This document shows, one piece after another, positions 14,126-22,033 of a stretch of 25,571 bases of DNA (the stretch's first letter is position 1; each line of letters starts with the position of its first letter). The position numbers were made by a program, and so were the translations under genes. The notes beneath the pieces were generated by a model, which saw only the letters and a list, made by a program, of their open reading frames with translations, did not search any database and was not told where the DNA came from. The DNA lies in contig DAINQU010000033.1 of NCBI GenBank assembly GCA_036742455.1, positions 1 to 25,571 of the forward strand. Reading direction: 5' to 3'. This DNA is from CAIKZZ01 sp036742455. GTDB lineage: Bacteria > Pseudomonadota > Gammaproteobacteria > Steroidobacterales > Steroidobacteraceae.

Positions 14126-14557
14126 ATGACGAAATCGGCGACCGACGAAGCCCTGCTGACGCTCTTGCGGGAAGACGCGCGACTGTCGACGGCTGAATTG
14201 GCTCGACGCTTGGGAATAGCTCGGTCGACCGTACAAAGTCGACTGGAGCGGCTTGAGCATTCGGGTGTCATACAAGGGTACCGTGTCGATTTGGGGCCCA
14301 CCGCTCGCGCCCGTCCGGTGCAAGCGCACGCGATGATTGCGTTAGAGCCCGCCCAGCACGGCGAAGTGGAGCGGATGCTCGGGGCGATGCCCGCGGTGAC
14401 GGCGCTTTACACCGTCAGTGGCGCCCACGACATCATCGCACTGCTCGGTGCGGACTCCACGGAATCACTCGACGCCGCACTGGCGGCGCTGCGAGCCTGC
14501 CCAGGGGTCAAAGCGACGACGGTCTCCGTCATCCTGTCGCGACGCTTTGAGCGCTGA
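14126..14557 (+). CDS. Lrp/AsnC family transcriptional regulator
   Basis: A 143-residue regulator with an N-terminal winged helix-turn-helix (about residues 4-50: LLREDARLSTAELARRLGIA, then RSTVQSRLERLEHSGVI) and a C-terminal RAM/ligand-binding domain (about 66-140, including the GAHDIIALLGA strand). Family members form octamers that bind amino acids and control amino-acid metabolism genes. It is divergent from the ALDH7 dehydrogenase, a probable target, and convergent with the CtlX-like gene with only 1 nt between stop codons. ATG 14126 is chosen because the domain begins here. No clear ribosome binding site precedes it, and an upstream TTG start (14057) would add 23 unusual residues. Confidence 0.9.
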   Translation: MTKSATDEALLTLLREDARLSTAELARRLGIARSTVQSRLERLEHSGVIQGYRVDLGPTARARPVQAHAMIALEPAQHGEVERMLGAMPAVTALYTVSGAHDIIALLGADSTESLDAALAALRACPGVKATTVSVILSRRFER

Positions 14558-14558
14558 A

Positions 14559-15518
14559 TCAGGCCTCGGGTAGGAACAGTTCGGCGAGCATGCAGCGTAT
14601 GCCGCCGCCGCCGAGGTGTTCAATCGTCTCTACGGCACACACGACCGGTCGGGCATGTTGCTCCAACAAGAGGCGCTGGGCCCGCGACAGACTCAGCAGC
14701 GCGCGGCGAGAGATGGCCACGACAGGGCCTAACGATCCGTTTAAAAACAATATATTACCGGCGAACTCGCTCACCTGAGCGGCGGACAGATCGAGCAGGG
14801 TCTTGCCGCTGGATTCGAGCGCATCAAAAACCCGCCGTAAGCCAGCGCCTGGGGCGACCAGTCCGCTCGCCAACACCGCCAATGTCGGACCGACCGACAT
14901 CATCACGTTCGTGTGATAGATGGGCCGGCCCGCCTCATCGTGGGCGTCGAAGATGACGGAGCGGTAACCAAACGCCTCGCAGAAGGACTCGACGGCTGCG
15001 TCATGCGTGCGCGCCGAACGGCACGCATAGGCCAACCGATGCGTCCGATCCAGGATCAAGCTGCCGGTGCCTTCCACAAACAGGTTCTGCGCCTCGAGCG
15101 TTGAAAGGTCCACTACCGAGCGGATCTTCCAACCCCGTTGTGCAGCAATCGTGCGCAGCAATTCGGGGCGTCGCTCACGACGACGATTCGCGGCCGCCAT
15201 GGGGTAGAGCGCCACGCGCCCGTCCGCGTGCGTCGAAAACCAGTTGTTGGGGAACAGGGCATCGGGCGTGTCCGCCGCGGCGTCAGCCTCCGCGATCACG
15301 ACATCGATCCCGGCGTCCGCTAAGGCAGCGGCAGCCGCATCGAATTCCGCTTGGGCCGCCGCAAGAGTGCCCGCTCGGGGCGCCTCCACGGCGTGCTGGA
15401 ATGGGTTGCTCTCCAGCGTCTCGGGATTCGAATAGAAGGTCGCTGGTCGAATCATCAGCACCGAACCGGTGCTCTGCTGCTCGGGCCCCGAGCTACGCAC
15501 GTTTTCGCCCCGTGTCAC
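14559..15518 (-). CDS. ctlX: CtlX-like citrulline/arginine hydrolase (guanidino-group-modifying enzyme superfamily)
   Basis: A 319-residue member of the arginine deiminase/amidinotransferase superfamily. Landmarks are LMIRPATFYSNPET near the N-terminus, DALFPNNWFSTHADG (about 86-100), FVEGTGSLILDR, YHTNVMMSVG with the catalytic His 202, and the C-terminal GGGGIRCMLAE with the nucleophile Cys 309. These match the CtlX/arginine-deiminase-related group, of which one member hydrolyses citrulline to ornithine. The exact substrate here is inferred. The start GTG 15518 follows GAGGA at 8-nt spacing. It is divergent from the S41 lipoprotein and tail-to-tail with the Lrp-type gene, so it may be part of the same amino-acid degradation patch. 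Confidence 0.82.
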   Translation of the reverse strand: MTRGENVRSSGPEQQSTGSVLMIRPATFYSNPETLESNPFQHAVEAPRAGTLAAAQAEFDAAAAALADAGIDVVIAEADAAADTPDALFPNNWFSTHADGRVALYPMAAANRRRERRPELLRTIAAQRGWKIRSVVDLSTLEAQNLFVEGTGSLILDRTHRLAYACRSARTHDAAVESFCEAFGYRSVIFDAHDEAGRPIYHTNVMMSVGPTLAVLASGLVAPGAGLRRVFDALESSGKTLLDLSAAQVSEFAGNILFLNGSLGPVVAISRRALLSLSRAQRLLLEQHARPVVCAVETIEHLGGGGIRCMLAELFLPEA

Positions 15519-15617
15519 GTATCCTGTCCTCGTCCTTCATCGATTCGTCCGCGCCGGCGGCCGCTCAAGGCCAACCGCACATGACACTAGTTTGACAGGT
15601 TGCGAGGTGGAACCGAA

Positions 15618-17231
15618 ATGACCGTTTTCAACCGTTCGTCGATTTTGGGGACTTTTCTGATCCTGAGCGCGCTGGCGGGGTGCGGCGGCGGAGGCGGCGG
15701 TGGCAGCAGCGGCGGGAGTTCGGGGTCCTCCGGTGGCGGGACGACCGGATCGTCCGGTCCCACCTACACGGCCGGCAGTTATCTTGACCCAAGTCAGTTT
15801 GCGGCCCGTTGCGCCGTACCCCGCGTGGGCTCGGATCCGACGACCGGCCAGCGTTACCCCGACGTACAGGGATCGGTGACCTGGGAGAACGCGTGGATCC
15901 GCTCTTGGGTGCACGCGTATTACCTCTGGTACACCGAGTTGCCGGATCTCAATCCGGCCAGTTACGCGACAACGGCGGCCTATTTTGCGCTCGACAAGAC
16001 GTCGGCGACGACCGCGTCGGGCGCGCTGAAGGACAAATTTCATTTCACCTATCCGACCACCGAATGGAATGCGCTGGTCTCCGGCAGCGCAACCGTCGAC
16101 TACGGTGCGCATTGGGTCTTTGTCGCCACGACACCGCCTCGACAGTTGATTGTCGGCTATGTCGATCCCAACACCCCGGCGAGCAGCGCGAGTTTGGCGC
16201 GCGGTGCGTCCGTGACGGCCATCGACGGCATTGATCTCGTCAACGCCGGTGATCAGGCGAGTGTCGATAAGTTGAATGCGGCGCTGAATCCGACCGCTGT
16301 CGGTGAGACACACACGTTCACGGTACTCGATCTGGGCGCGTCCGCGACCCGTACGGTCACGATGGCGGCGGCCGATGTCACTTCGGTGCCGGTCCAGAAT
16401 GCGACGGTCCTGTCGACGGGTCACGGTCCGGTGGGCTATCTGACCTTTAACGATCACATTGCCAGCGCCGAGTCCGCGCTGAGCGGCGCGTTCCAGACGT
16501 TTGCGGCCGCCCAGATCACCGATCTTGTCTTGGATATGCGTTACAACGGCGGTGGATTGCTCGATATTGCGAGCGAGCTGGCCTACATGATCGCAGGGCC
16601 CACGCAAACGCAAACGGGCTACTTTGAGAAACTCTCGTTCAACGACAAGTACCCGACCAACGACCCGATCACCGGGCAGCCCATCACACCGACACCGTTT
16701 TATGCGACGGCGCAGGGTTACAGCCTGACCTCCGGGACCCCCTTGCCGACGTTGGGGCTGACGCGCGTCGTCGTGATCGTGGGACCCGACACCTGCTCGG
16801 CCAGCGAAGCCGTGATCAACAGCCTGCGTGGGATCGGCGTGAACGTGGTGCTCATCGGTGGCCAAACTTGCGGCAAGCCCTATGGCTTCTATCCGCAGGA
16901 CAACTGCGGAACGACCTATTTCTCCATTCAATTCAAAGGCGTCAACACGCAGGGCTTTGGTGATTACACCGACGGCTTCATTCCGTCGAATGCAACCAAC
17001 GCGAACGGGGGCGTACCCGTGAATGGATGCGATGTGGCGGACGACTATGCCCACGCGCTCGGCGACACGAGTGAGGGTAAATTATCGGCGGCTCTCGGTT
17101 GGCTGACGAGCGGCGCGGCCGCGTGCCCCACGCCCGCGTCCGCTGCCGCCAACCCGCTGTTGCATGAGGTGCCGCGGATGAAGAAGCCGCTCTGGCTGAT
17201 GAATCGTATTCTGTCGCATCGCCGCTCATAA
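15618..17231 (+). CDS. S41 family peptidase, lipoprotein
   Basis: A 537-residue predicted lipoprotein of the C-terminal-processing (S41) peptidase clan. A signal peptide ends in the lipobox LAGC (19-22). The mature protein begins with seven glycines and a Gly/Ser/Thr linker to about residue 47, which probably tethers the enzyme at a distance from the membrane. A PDZ-like segment follows (about 170-255: IVGYVDPNTPASSASLARGA). The protease core has LVLDMRYNGGG (303-313), the likely nucleophile S394 in TCSASE and the likely base K420 in TCGKPYG, 26 residues later. Several cysteines outside the lipobox could form disulfides in the periplasm. ATG 15618 is supported by GAGGTGG at 7-nt spacing. The substrate is unknown. 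The next gene starts 20 nt downstream. Confidence 0.85.
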   Translation: MTVFNRSSILGTFLILSALAGCGGGGGGGSSGGSSGSSGGGTTGSSGPTYTAGSYLDPSQFAARCAVPRVGSDPTTGQRYPDVQGSVTWENAWIRSWVHAYYLWYTELPDLNPASYATTAAYFALDKTSATTASGALKDKFHFTYPTTEWNALVSGSATVDYGAHWVFVATTPPRQLIVGYVDPNTPASSASLARGASVTAIDGIDLVNAGDQASVDKLNAALNPTAVGETHTFTVLDLGASATRTVTMAAADVTSVPVQNATVLSTGHGPVGYLTFNDHIASAESALSGAFQTFAAAQITDLVLDMRYNGGGLLDIASELAYMIAGPTQTQTGYFEKLSFNDKYPTNDPITGQPITPTPFYATAQGYSLTSGTPLPTLGLTRVVVIVGPDTCSASEAVINSLRGIGVNVVLIGGQTCGKPYGFYPQDNCGTTYFSIQFKGVNTQGFGDYTDGFIPSNATNANGGVPVNGCDVADDYAHALGDTSEGKLSAALGWLTSGAAACPTPASAAANPLLHEVPRMKKPLWLMNRILSHRRS

Positions 17232-17251
17232 CGTTGCTTGGAGTCTTTGAT

Positions 17252-17677
17252 ATGGCTTACGACCCCGCCAATGTATTTGCCCGGATTCTGCGTGGCGAGC
17301 TGCCCTGCCACCGCGTCTATGAGGATGCGGACACGTTGGCCTTCATGGATGTCATGCCCCAGTCACCGGGGCATACGCTGGTCATCCCGAAGCAGGCGGG
17401 CGAAAACCTGATGGACACGCCAACGTCGTCCCTGCAGGCGGCGATTCAAACCACCCAACGCGTCGCGCGGGCCGTCCAGCAGGCGTTTTCTGCCCCAGGC
17501 CTGATCGTCACCCAGTTCAACGGTGCCACCGCGGGGCAGACGGTTTTTCATCTGCACTTTCACATCATCCCAGTCTACGGACCGGGTGGGGTCGGTCACC
17601 ATGCGCGCCATGCCGCAGACAGTGCTGTTCTTGCGGAGCACGCCGAAAAAATACGCGCTGCGTTGACGCTACCGTAG
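17252..17677 (+). CDS. HIT family nucleotide hydrolase
   Basis: A 141-residue histidine-triad protein. The catalytic triad HLHFHI is at 100-105, preceded by the typical NGATAGQTVFH. The N-terminal FARILRGELPCHRVYEDADT and the PGHTLVIPK block are family signatures. Members split nucleoside phosphoramidates or related nucleotides in the cytoplasm; the physiological substrate is not known from sequence. ATG 17252 is preceded by GGAG (17240-17243) at 8-nt spacing. It starts 20 nt after the peptidase stop and may be co-transcribed with it. Confidence 0.93.
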   Translation: MAYDPANVFARILRGELPCHRVYEDADTLAFMDVMPQSPGHTLVIPKQAGENLMDTPTSSLQAAIQTTQRVARAVQQAFSAPGLIVTQFNGATAGQTVFHLHFHIIPVYGPGGVGHHARHAADSAVLAEHAEKIRAALTLP

Positions 17678-17739
17678 ACGTCACGGCGTTGTCATCGCGA
17701 CGTCGCCGCTGCGTCATTCGCACGGTCTACCGTGACGCC

Positions 17740-17991
17740 ATGGGTTATGAACTGGAAGTACCGACGACCGAACACTACGCCGCAGCGGCGGATTTGCGGC
17801 TGTTGGAGCAGGCATGGCAGGACGCCCATGCCCGCTTACGGGACGCGCTCGCCTGGACGCGCCAGCTGAAGGGACTGGTTGAGAACGACGATCCCCTCTG
17901 GTTGGCCGCTCAGATTCGGATTGCGGAAGCCCGGCAGCGCTGCCGAATGGCGACCGACGCGTGGGCGAACCTCACGGCGGATGCGCTCTGA
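17740..17991 (+). CDS. Small uncharacterised protein
   Basis: A frame of 83 residues beginning MGYELEVPTTEHY is not recognised as any named family. It is predicted to be mainly helical (AADLRLLEQAWQDAHARLRD and RIAEARQRCRMATDAWANLT), soluble and mildly acidic, with no signal peptide. GC-rich third positions match the neighbouring genes, which supports coding. The start is uncertain: no ribosome binding site is seen before ATG 17740, and the frame is open back to TTG 17689. It lies 62 nt after the HIT gene on the same strand and ends 8 nt before the convergent ubiA. No function can be assigned. Confidence 0.55.
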   Translation: MGYELEVPTTEHYAAAADLRLLEQAWQDAHARLRDALAWTRQLKGLVENDDPLWLAAQIRIAEARQRCRMATDAWANLTADAL

Positions 17992-17999
17992 TCGTCGGT

Positions 18000-18884
18000 T
18001 CAGGGTGACCGGAAGAAAAAGTCGAGCGCGACCCCGAGAAACACGGCGAGTCCAAACCACTGATTGTTGATAAATGCGGCAAAGCAGCCTTCCCGGCTGC
18101 GGTCCCGTATCAACCATTGTTGGTACACGAAGGTGATCGCGCCCGTACCGAGGCCCGCGTGATACCAGCTGCCCATCCCCAATGCTTGGCCGGCCAGTAC
18201 TAGCGCAAGCAGTGTCAACGCTTGCAGGGCGCCTAAGACGATCCGATCTGCATCCCCAAACGTGATCGCCGACGAGTGCACCCCGAGACGCAGATCGTCG
18301 TCGCGGTCGACCATCGCATACTGCGTGTCATAGACCATCACCCAGAGGACGCCAGCGGCGAAGACGAGCCAGCCCACGCGCGTCACGCTACCGTGCTGCG
18401 CCACCCACGCCATCGGAATGGACCAACTGAAGGCCAGTCCGAGCCAAGCCTGTGGAAGTGGAAAAAAACGCTTCATAAATGGATAGGCCGCCATGAGTCC
18501 GGCGCCGACCACCGCGTACGCAACCGTCAGACGGTCCAGTGTCAGTACAAGCGCAAAGGCCAGCAGGCAGAGGATGGCGTACACGATGAGCGCTTCGCTC
18601 GGCTGTATGCGGCCGGCCGCTAAAGGCCGGTCGCGCGTCCGTTTCACTTCCGGATCGACCTTGCGGTCAGCCCAATCGTTGATGGCGCAACCGGCGGAGC
18701 GGGTCAAAAAGACCCCCAACGCGAAAACGATGAATACGTGCTCGTGGGGGTGGCCGGCCGAGGACATCCAGAGCGCCCAGAGCGCCGGCCACAACAGTAG
18801 CCACGTACCCACCGGGCGATGTAACCGTATCAGCAAGCCGTAGTCGACGAGCGTGGACACGACGGTGCGCAGCGATGACTTCAT
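18000..18884 (-). CDS. ubiA: 4-hydroxybenzoate polyprenyltransferase
   Basis: UbiA joins the polyprenyl chain to 4-hydroxybenzoate in ubiquinone synthesis, in the inner membrane. The 294-residue protein has about eight to nine helices and two Asp-rich motifs: NDWADRKVD (69-77), followed by KRTRDRPLAAG, and DTQYAMVDRDDD (186-197). YPFMKRFFPLPQAWLGLAF is a further UbiA signature that separates it from heme O synthase. It follows ubiC with a 4-nt ATGA overlap, so the enzyme that makes 4-hydroxybenzoate and the one that uses it are translated together. It is the last gene of the minus-strand run and ends 8 nt from a convergent small gene. Confidence 0.96.
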   Translation of the reverse strand: MKSSLRTVVSTLVDYGLLIRLHRPVGTWLLLWPALWALWMSSAGHPHEHVFIVFALGVFLTRSAGCAINDWADRKVDPEVKRTRDRPLAAGRIQPSEALIVYAILCLLAFALVLTLDRLTVAYAVVGAGLMAAYPFMKRFFPLPQAWLGLAFSWSIPMAWVAQHGSVTRVGWLVFAAGVLWVMVYDTQYAMVDRDDDLRLGVHSSAITFGDADRIVLGALQALTLLALVLAGQALGMGSWYHAGLGTGAITFVYQQWLIRDRSREGCFAAFINNQWFGLAVFLGVALDFFFRSP

Positions 18885-19426
18885 CGCGACTTCGAGTCCG
18901 GAAGAAATGCCTCGTGAAGCAACACACGGGCCTCACCGATGGTGATCACCGCTCGCCGCGCCCACACCGCCTCGTGTCGACCCGGGACGCGCTGCAGCGC
19001 GCGCGTCGCTAACGGATGAGCGGCCGGCAGCGTTGCGACCTCCCATGCGCCGTACCGCACGTCATCGCGCCACGACAGGGCCTCCGGCAGTGCGCGCACG
19101 CCCAGATCCGCAAGCCAAGGATGCGCATCGAGCGCGCAATCGGGGATCAGCGTCTCCGCGTACACCCACGCCCGACCTTGGGCCGTTAACTCCACCTGTC
19201 GCAGCAACGCGCTATCGGTGGGTGAGCCAAGCAGTTCGCGCTGATCGGCATTGAGAAACCCAATGCATTCCTCCAACAGCCGGAGTTGAGCCGGCCCACC
19301 GGCCTCCCGCGCAATCCGTTCCGTCAGCAGTTCCTCTGCCGCGAGCCAGCCTGCCCATCGCAGCGGCAGGCGAGCGGTGATCCGATCGAGTCGCGCCCAA
19401 AGATCCAGTGGCAATAACGAGCCCAT
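18881..19426 (-). CDS. ubiC: Chorismate--pyruvate lyase
   Basis: UbiC removes pyruvate from chorismate to give 4-hydroxybenzoate, the first committed step of ubiquinone ring synthesis. The product from ATG 19426 is 181 residues, a normal length. Family features include LLRQVELTAQGRAWVYAETLIP (with R76 and R85) and the C-terminal HEAFLP with E162. The motif region around SWRDDVRYG is more divergent than in enterobacterial UbiC. The start is uncertain. TTG 19450 has GAGGGG about 10 nt upstream, while ATG 19426 has no clear ribosome binding site. The frame is also open to 19501, inside the recG 3' end. The downstream ubiA overlap strongly supports the call. Confidence 0.88.
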   Translation of the reverse strand: MGSLLPLDLWARLDRITARLPLRWAGWLAAEELLTERIAREAGGPAQLRLLEECIGFLNADQRELLGSPTDSALLRQVELTAQGRAWVYAETLIPDCALDAHPWLADLGVRALPEALSWRDDVRYGAWEVATLPAAHPLATRALQRVPGRHEAVWARRAVITIGEARVLLHEAFLPDSKSR

Positions 19427-19464
19427 AGTCGCCGTCGACGATTTGTTCAACGTATTACCGCCCC

Positions 19465-21582
19465 TCAGACGCGCCCGTACCGTTCCCGCGTCCCGATCCA
19501 TCGACGCAGCAGAGCCGGTATGTTATCCGGATGGCGCGAAATCATCACCTCCGCAGCCGCTTGTACGCGGGGCAGAAGATCCACGTCACGACTCAGATCC
19601 GCCACTTTGAGTTGCAACAACCCCGTCTGGCGCGTGCCGAGAACTTCGCCCGGACCGCGCAGTTCAAGATCGCGCCGAGAAACTTCAAATCCATCGTTCG
19701 TTGAGCGCATCACGTCCAAACGCGAACGCGCCAGCTGCGATAGGGGCGATCGATACAGCAACACACAGGTGGATTCCGCAGCGCCTCGGCCGACACGGCC
19801 GCGAAGTTGATGCAGCTGCGCGAGCCCCATGCGTTCGGCATTTTCAATAACCATCAAGCTCGCATTGGGGACGTCGACACCCACTTCGATCACGGTGGTC
19901 GCCACCAAGAGATCGAATTCCTGACGTTTAAAAGCTGCCATGACGGCCTGCTTTTTGGCGCCGGCCAAACGTCCGTGTACGAGGCCGATGCGCAACTGGG
20001 GCAGGGCGCCCACGAGCGCGGCGTGTGTGGCTTCTGCGGCCTGGTAGTCGAGTTCGTCCGACTCTTCAATGAGGGGGCATACCCAATACGCTTGACGACC
20101 GTCGCGGCAGGCTGCTGCGATGCGCGCGACGACCTCATCGCGCCGCGTCTCCGCGAGGACGACCGTTTTGACGGGTGTGCGACCCGGGGGCAACTCATCA
20201 ATGACCGAGACATCGAGATCGGCGTATGCGGTCATCGCAAGGGTTCGCGGAATAGGCGTGGCAGTCATGATCAGTTGGTGGGGTACCCTGCCTTCGCTCA
20301 GTCCTTTGTCGCGCAATGCGCGACGTTGCTCCACGCCAAAGCGATGCTGCTCGTCGATGATCACGAGCGCCAACCGGCCAAAACGAACGCCCTCCTGAAA
20401 GAGCGCGTGCGTGCCGATGACGACCGGAACGTCGCTGCTGGCGGCGATCGCGTCGAGGGTCAGTTGGCGTGCGCGGCCTGTCAACCGGCCTGATAACAGG
20501 GCGACGGGGATGCCGAGCGGCTGCAGCCAACGCTCGAAATTCTGATGGTGCTGTTCGGCGAGCAATTCGGTCGGGGCCATCAGGGCCACTTGGTAGCCGG
20601 CCTCGACGGCGGCGAGCGCAGCCAGTGCGGCCACGAGGGTCTTGCCCGACCCCACGTCCCCTTGCACGAGCCGCAGCATGGGCGACGGCTTCGCGAGATC
20701 CGCGAGAACCTCCGCCAGCGCACGCTCTTGAGCGCCGGTGGGCGAAAACGGCAGGGCGGTCCGCAGCTGGGGTGCGAGCCGCGTCGAGGCGTCGACCGGC
20801 CAGGCGGGGTCCGAGCGAATCTCATCGCGCAGCAGGCGCAGACTCAACTGATGGGCCAGGAGTTCCTCAAAGGCGAGGCGGCGTTGCGCGGGATGCATAC
20901 CGCCGGAGAGCGTCTCCAAATCCGCGCCGGGCGGTGGGCGATGCACGAACACGAGCGCTTCCGCGAGCGACGGTAAGCGTTCATCCTCCAGGACCTCCGC
21001 CGGCAGCCAGTCCCGTACGGATTGGGACTCCGCTTCCGCCAGCGCCAACGCCGTGAGGATACGCATGCGTCCTTGCTGGATTCCCTCGGTCATCGGATAG
21101 ACCGGGGTCAATGAATCCTCCACCCTTTGTGTGTCCGCACTTTCTGCGCGGCGGTATTCGGGGTGCACAATTTCAAGGCCAAGGGTGCCGCGCCGAGCCT
21201 CACCGTAACAACGAAGGCGAACGCCGCGCTGCAGTTGCGCCTGTTGCTGCGCCGTAAAATAGAAAAACCGCAGGGTCAGGAAGCCCGATCCGTCCGCGAT
21301 CCGCACGAGCATCTGTCGGCGTCGCCGGATGACGACCTCGGCGAGCTGTACTTCACCCTCCACCACGGCCCGATCACCGGACCGTAGCGCACCGATGGGC
21401 AGCACTCGGGTACGGTCCTCGTAGCGCAGTGGCAGCAAGAACAACAGGTCTTGAACGGTCTCGACCCCGAGCTTGGCCAGACGCTCGGCTAACGAATCGC
21501 CCACCCCCTTAAGCGTTGTGACCGGCCGTAGTTCCGGCAGTGCCGGACTACGACCGCGACTTAAGGGGGGTACTCGACTCAC
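19465..21582 (-). CDS. recG: ATP-dependent DNA helicase RecG
   Basis: RecG remodels stalled replication forks and branched recombination intermediates. The 705-residue protein has an N-terminal wedge/OB domain (about 1-155, with TLKGVGDSLAERLAKLGV and the PLRYEDRT motif) and two helicase domains. Walker A is GDVGSGKT (308-315). The DEQHRFG box, TATPIPRTLAMTAYADLDVS, and TTVIEVGVDVPNASLM with QLRGRVGRG are all present. The length matches the family (about 690). GTG 21582 overlaps the ridA stop by 4 nt (GTGA), which indicates translational coupling. Placement after spoT and ridA and before the ubi genes is a known gammaproteobacterial order. Confidence 0.97.
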   Translation of the reverse strand: MSRVPPLSRGRSPALPELRPVTTLKGVGDSLAERLAKLGVETVQDLLFLLPLRYEDRTRVLPIGALRSGDRAVVEGEVQLAEVVIRRRRQMLVRIADGSGFLTLRFFYFTAQQQAQLQRGVRLRCYGEARRGTLGLEIVHPEYRRAESADTQRVEDSLTPVYPMTEGIQQGRMRILTALALAEAESQSVRDWLPAEVLEDERLPSLAEALVFVHRPPPGADLETLSGGMHPAQRRLAFEELLAHQLSLRLLRDEIRSDPAWPVDASTRLAPQLRTALPFSPTGAQERALAEVLADLAKPSPMLRLVQGDVGSGKTLVAALAALAAVEAGYQVALMAPTELLAEQHHQNFERWLQPLGIPVALLSGRLTGRARQLTLDAIAASSDVPVVIGTHALFQEGVRFGRLALVIIDEQHRFGVEQRRALRDKGLSEGRVPHQLIMTATPIPRTLAMTAYADLDVSVIDELPPGRTPVKTVVLAETRRDEVVARIAAACRDGRQAYWVCPLIEESDELDYQAAEATHAALVGALPQLRIGLVHGRLAGAKKQAVMAAFKRQEFDLLVATTVIEVGVDVPNASLMVIENAERMGLAQLHQLRGRVGRGAAESTCVLLYRSPLSQLARSRLDVMRSTNDGFEVSRRDLELRGPGEVLGTRQTGLLQLKVADLSRDVDLLPRVQAAAEVMISRHPDNIPALLRRWIGTRERYGRV

Positions 21583-21959
21583 ACGTAGAGGATGCAGTCG
21601 GCTTCGACGGCGGCGCCGCGCGGAAGGGAGGCGACGCCCACGGCGGCACGTGCCGGATACGGCTCGCTGAAATACTCGGCCATGACTTGGTTGACCAAGG
21701 CGAAGTGCGCCAAATCGGTGAGGTAAATCGTAACGCGCACGGCATTCGCCAAACTGCCGCCGGCAGCCTCCGCGACGGCCTTCAAGTTATCAAACACGCG
21801 ACGGATCTGTGCCTCCATATCGCCTTCTACCAACGCTTTCGTCGACGGATCGAGCGGGATCTGGCCAGAAATGTAGACGGTGCGATCGACCTTAACGGCC
21901 TGAGAGTACGTGCCGATGGCGGCAGGCGCCTTGTCGGTCGAGATAATGGTACGGGACAT
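21579..21959 (-). CDS. ridA: RidA family enamine/imine deaminase
   Basis: RidA hydrolyses reactive 2-aminoacrylate and other enamines/imines released by PLP enzymes. The 126-residue protein starts MSRTIISTDKAPAAIGTYSQ, typical of the family, and keeps the substrate-binding R104 (YPARAAV), Y18 and E119. ATG 21959 is preceded by GGAG at 5-nt spacing; the longer open frame to 22013 adds residues unlike the family. It lies between spoT and recG in the same direction, with a 4-nt overlap into recG. It probably forms the usual homotrimer in the cytoplasm. Confidence 0.95.
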   Translation of the reverse strand: MSRTIISTDKAPAAIGTYSQAVKVDRTVYISGQIPLDPSTKALVEGDMEAQIRRVFDNLKAVAEAAGGSLANAVRVTIYLTDLAHFALVNQVMAEYFSEPYPARAAVGVASLPRGAAVEADCILYV

Positions 21960-22033
21960 AGAAGCTCCGAAACGGGACGCGATGGTGAGCGTATTCTCGC
22001 ACGACACAACCAACGGTGCGTACGCCGAAAACG

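Noticed and set aside
15592..15597. Perfect TTGACA as a -35 for the S41 peptidase gene
   Set aside because: The matching -10 would fall on the ATG at 15618 and the sequence there is not -10-like, so it cannot drive this gene.
15537..17054. 505-codon minus-strand open frame opposite the S41 peptidase gene
   Set aside because: The + strand frame has a signal peptide, a lipobox and protease motifs. The antisense product is Arg/Gly/His-rich with no domain.
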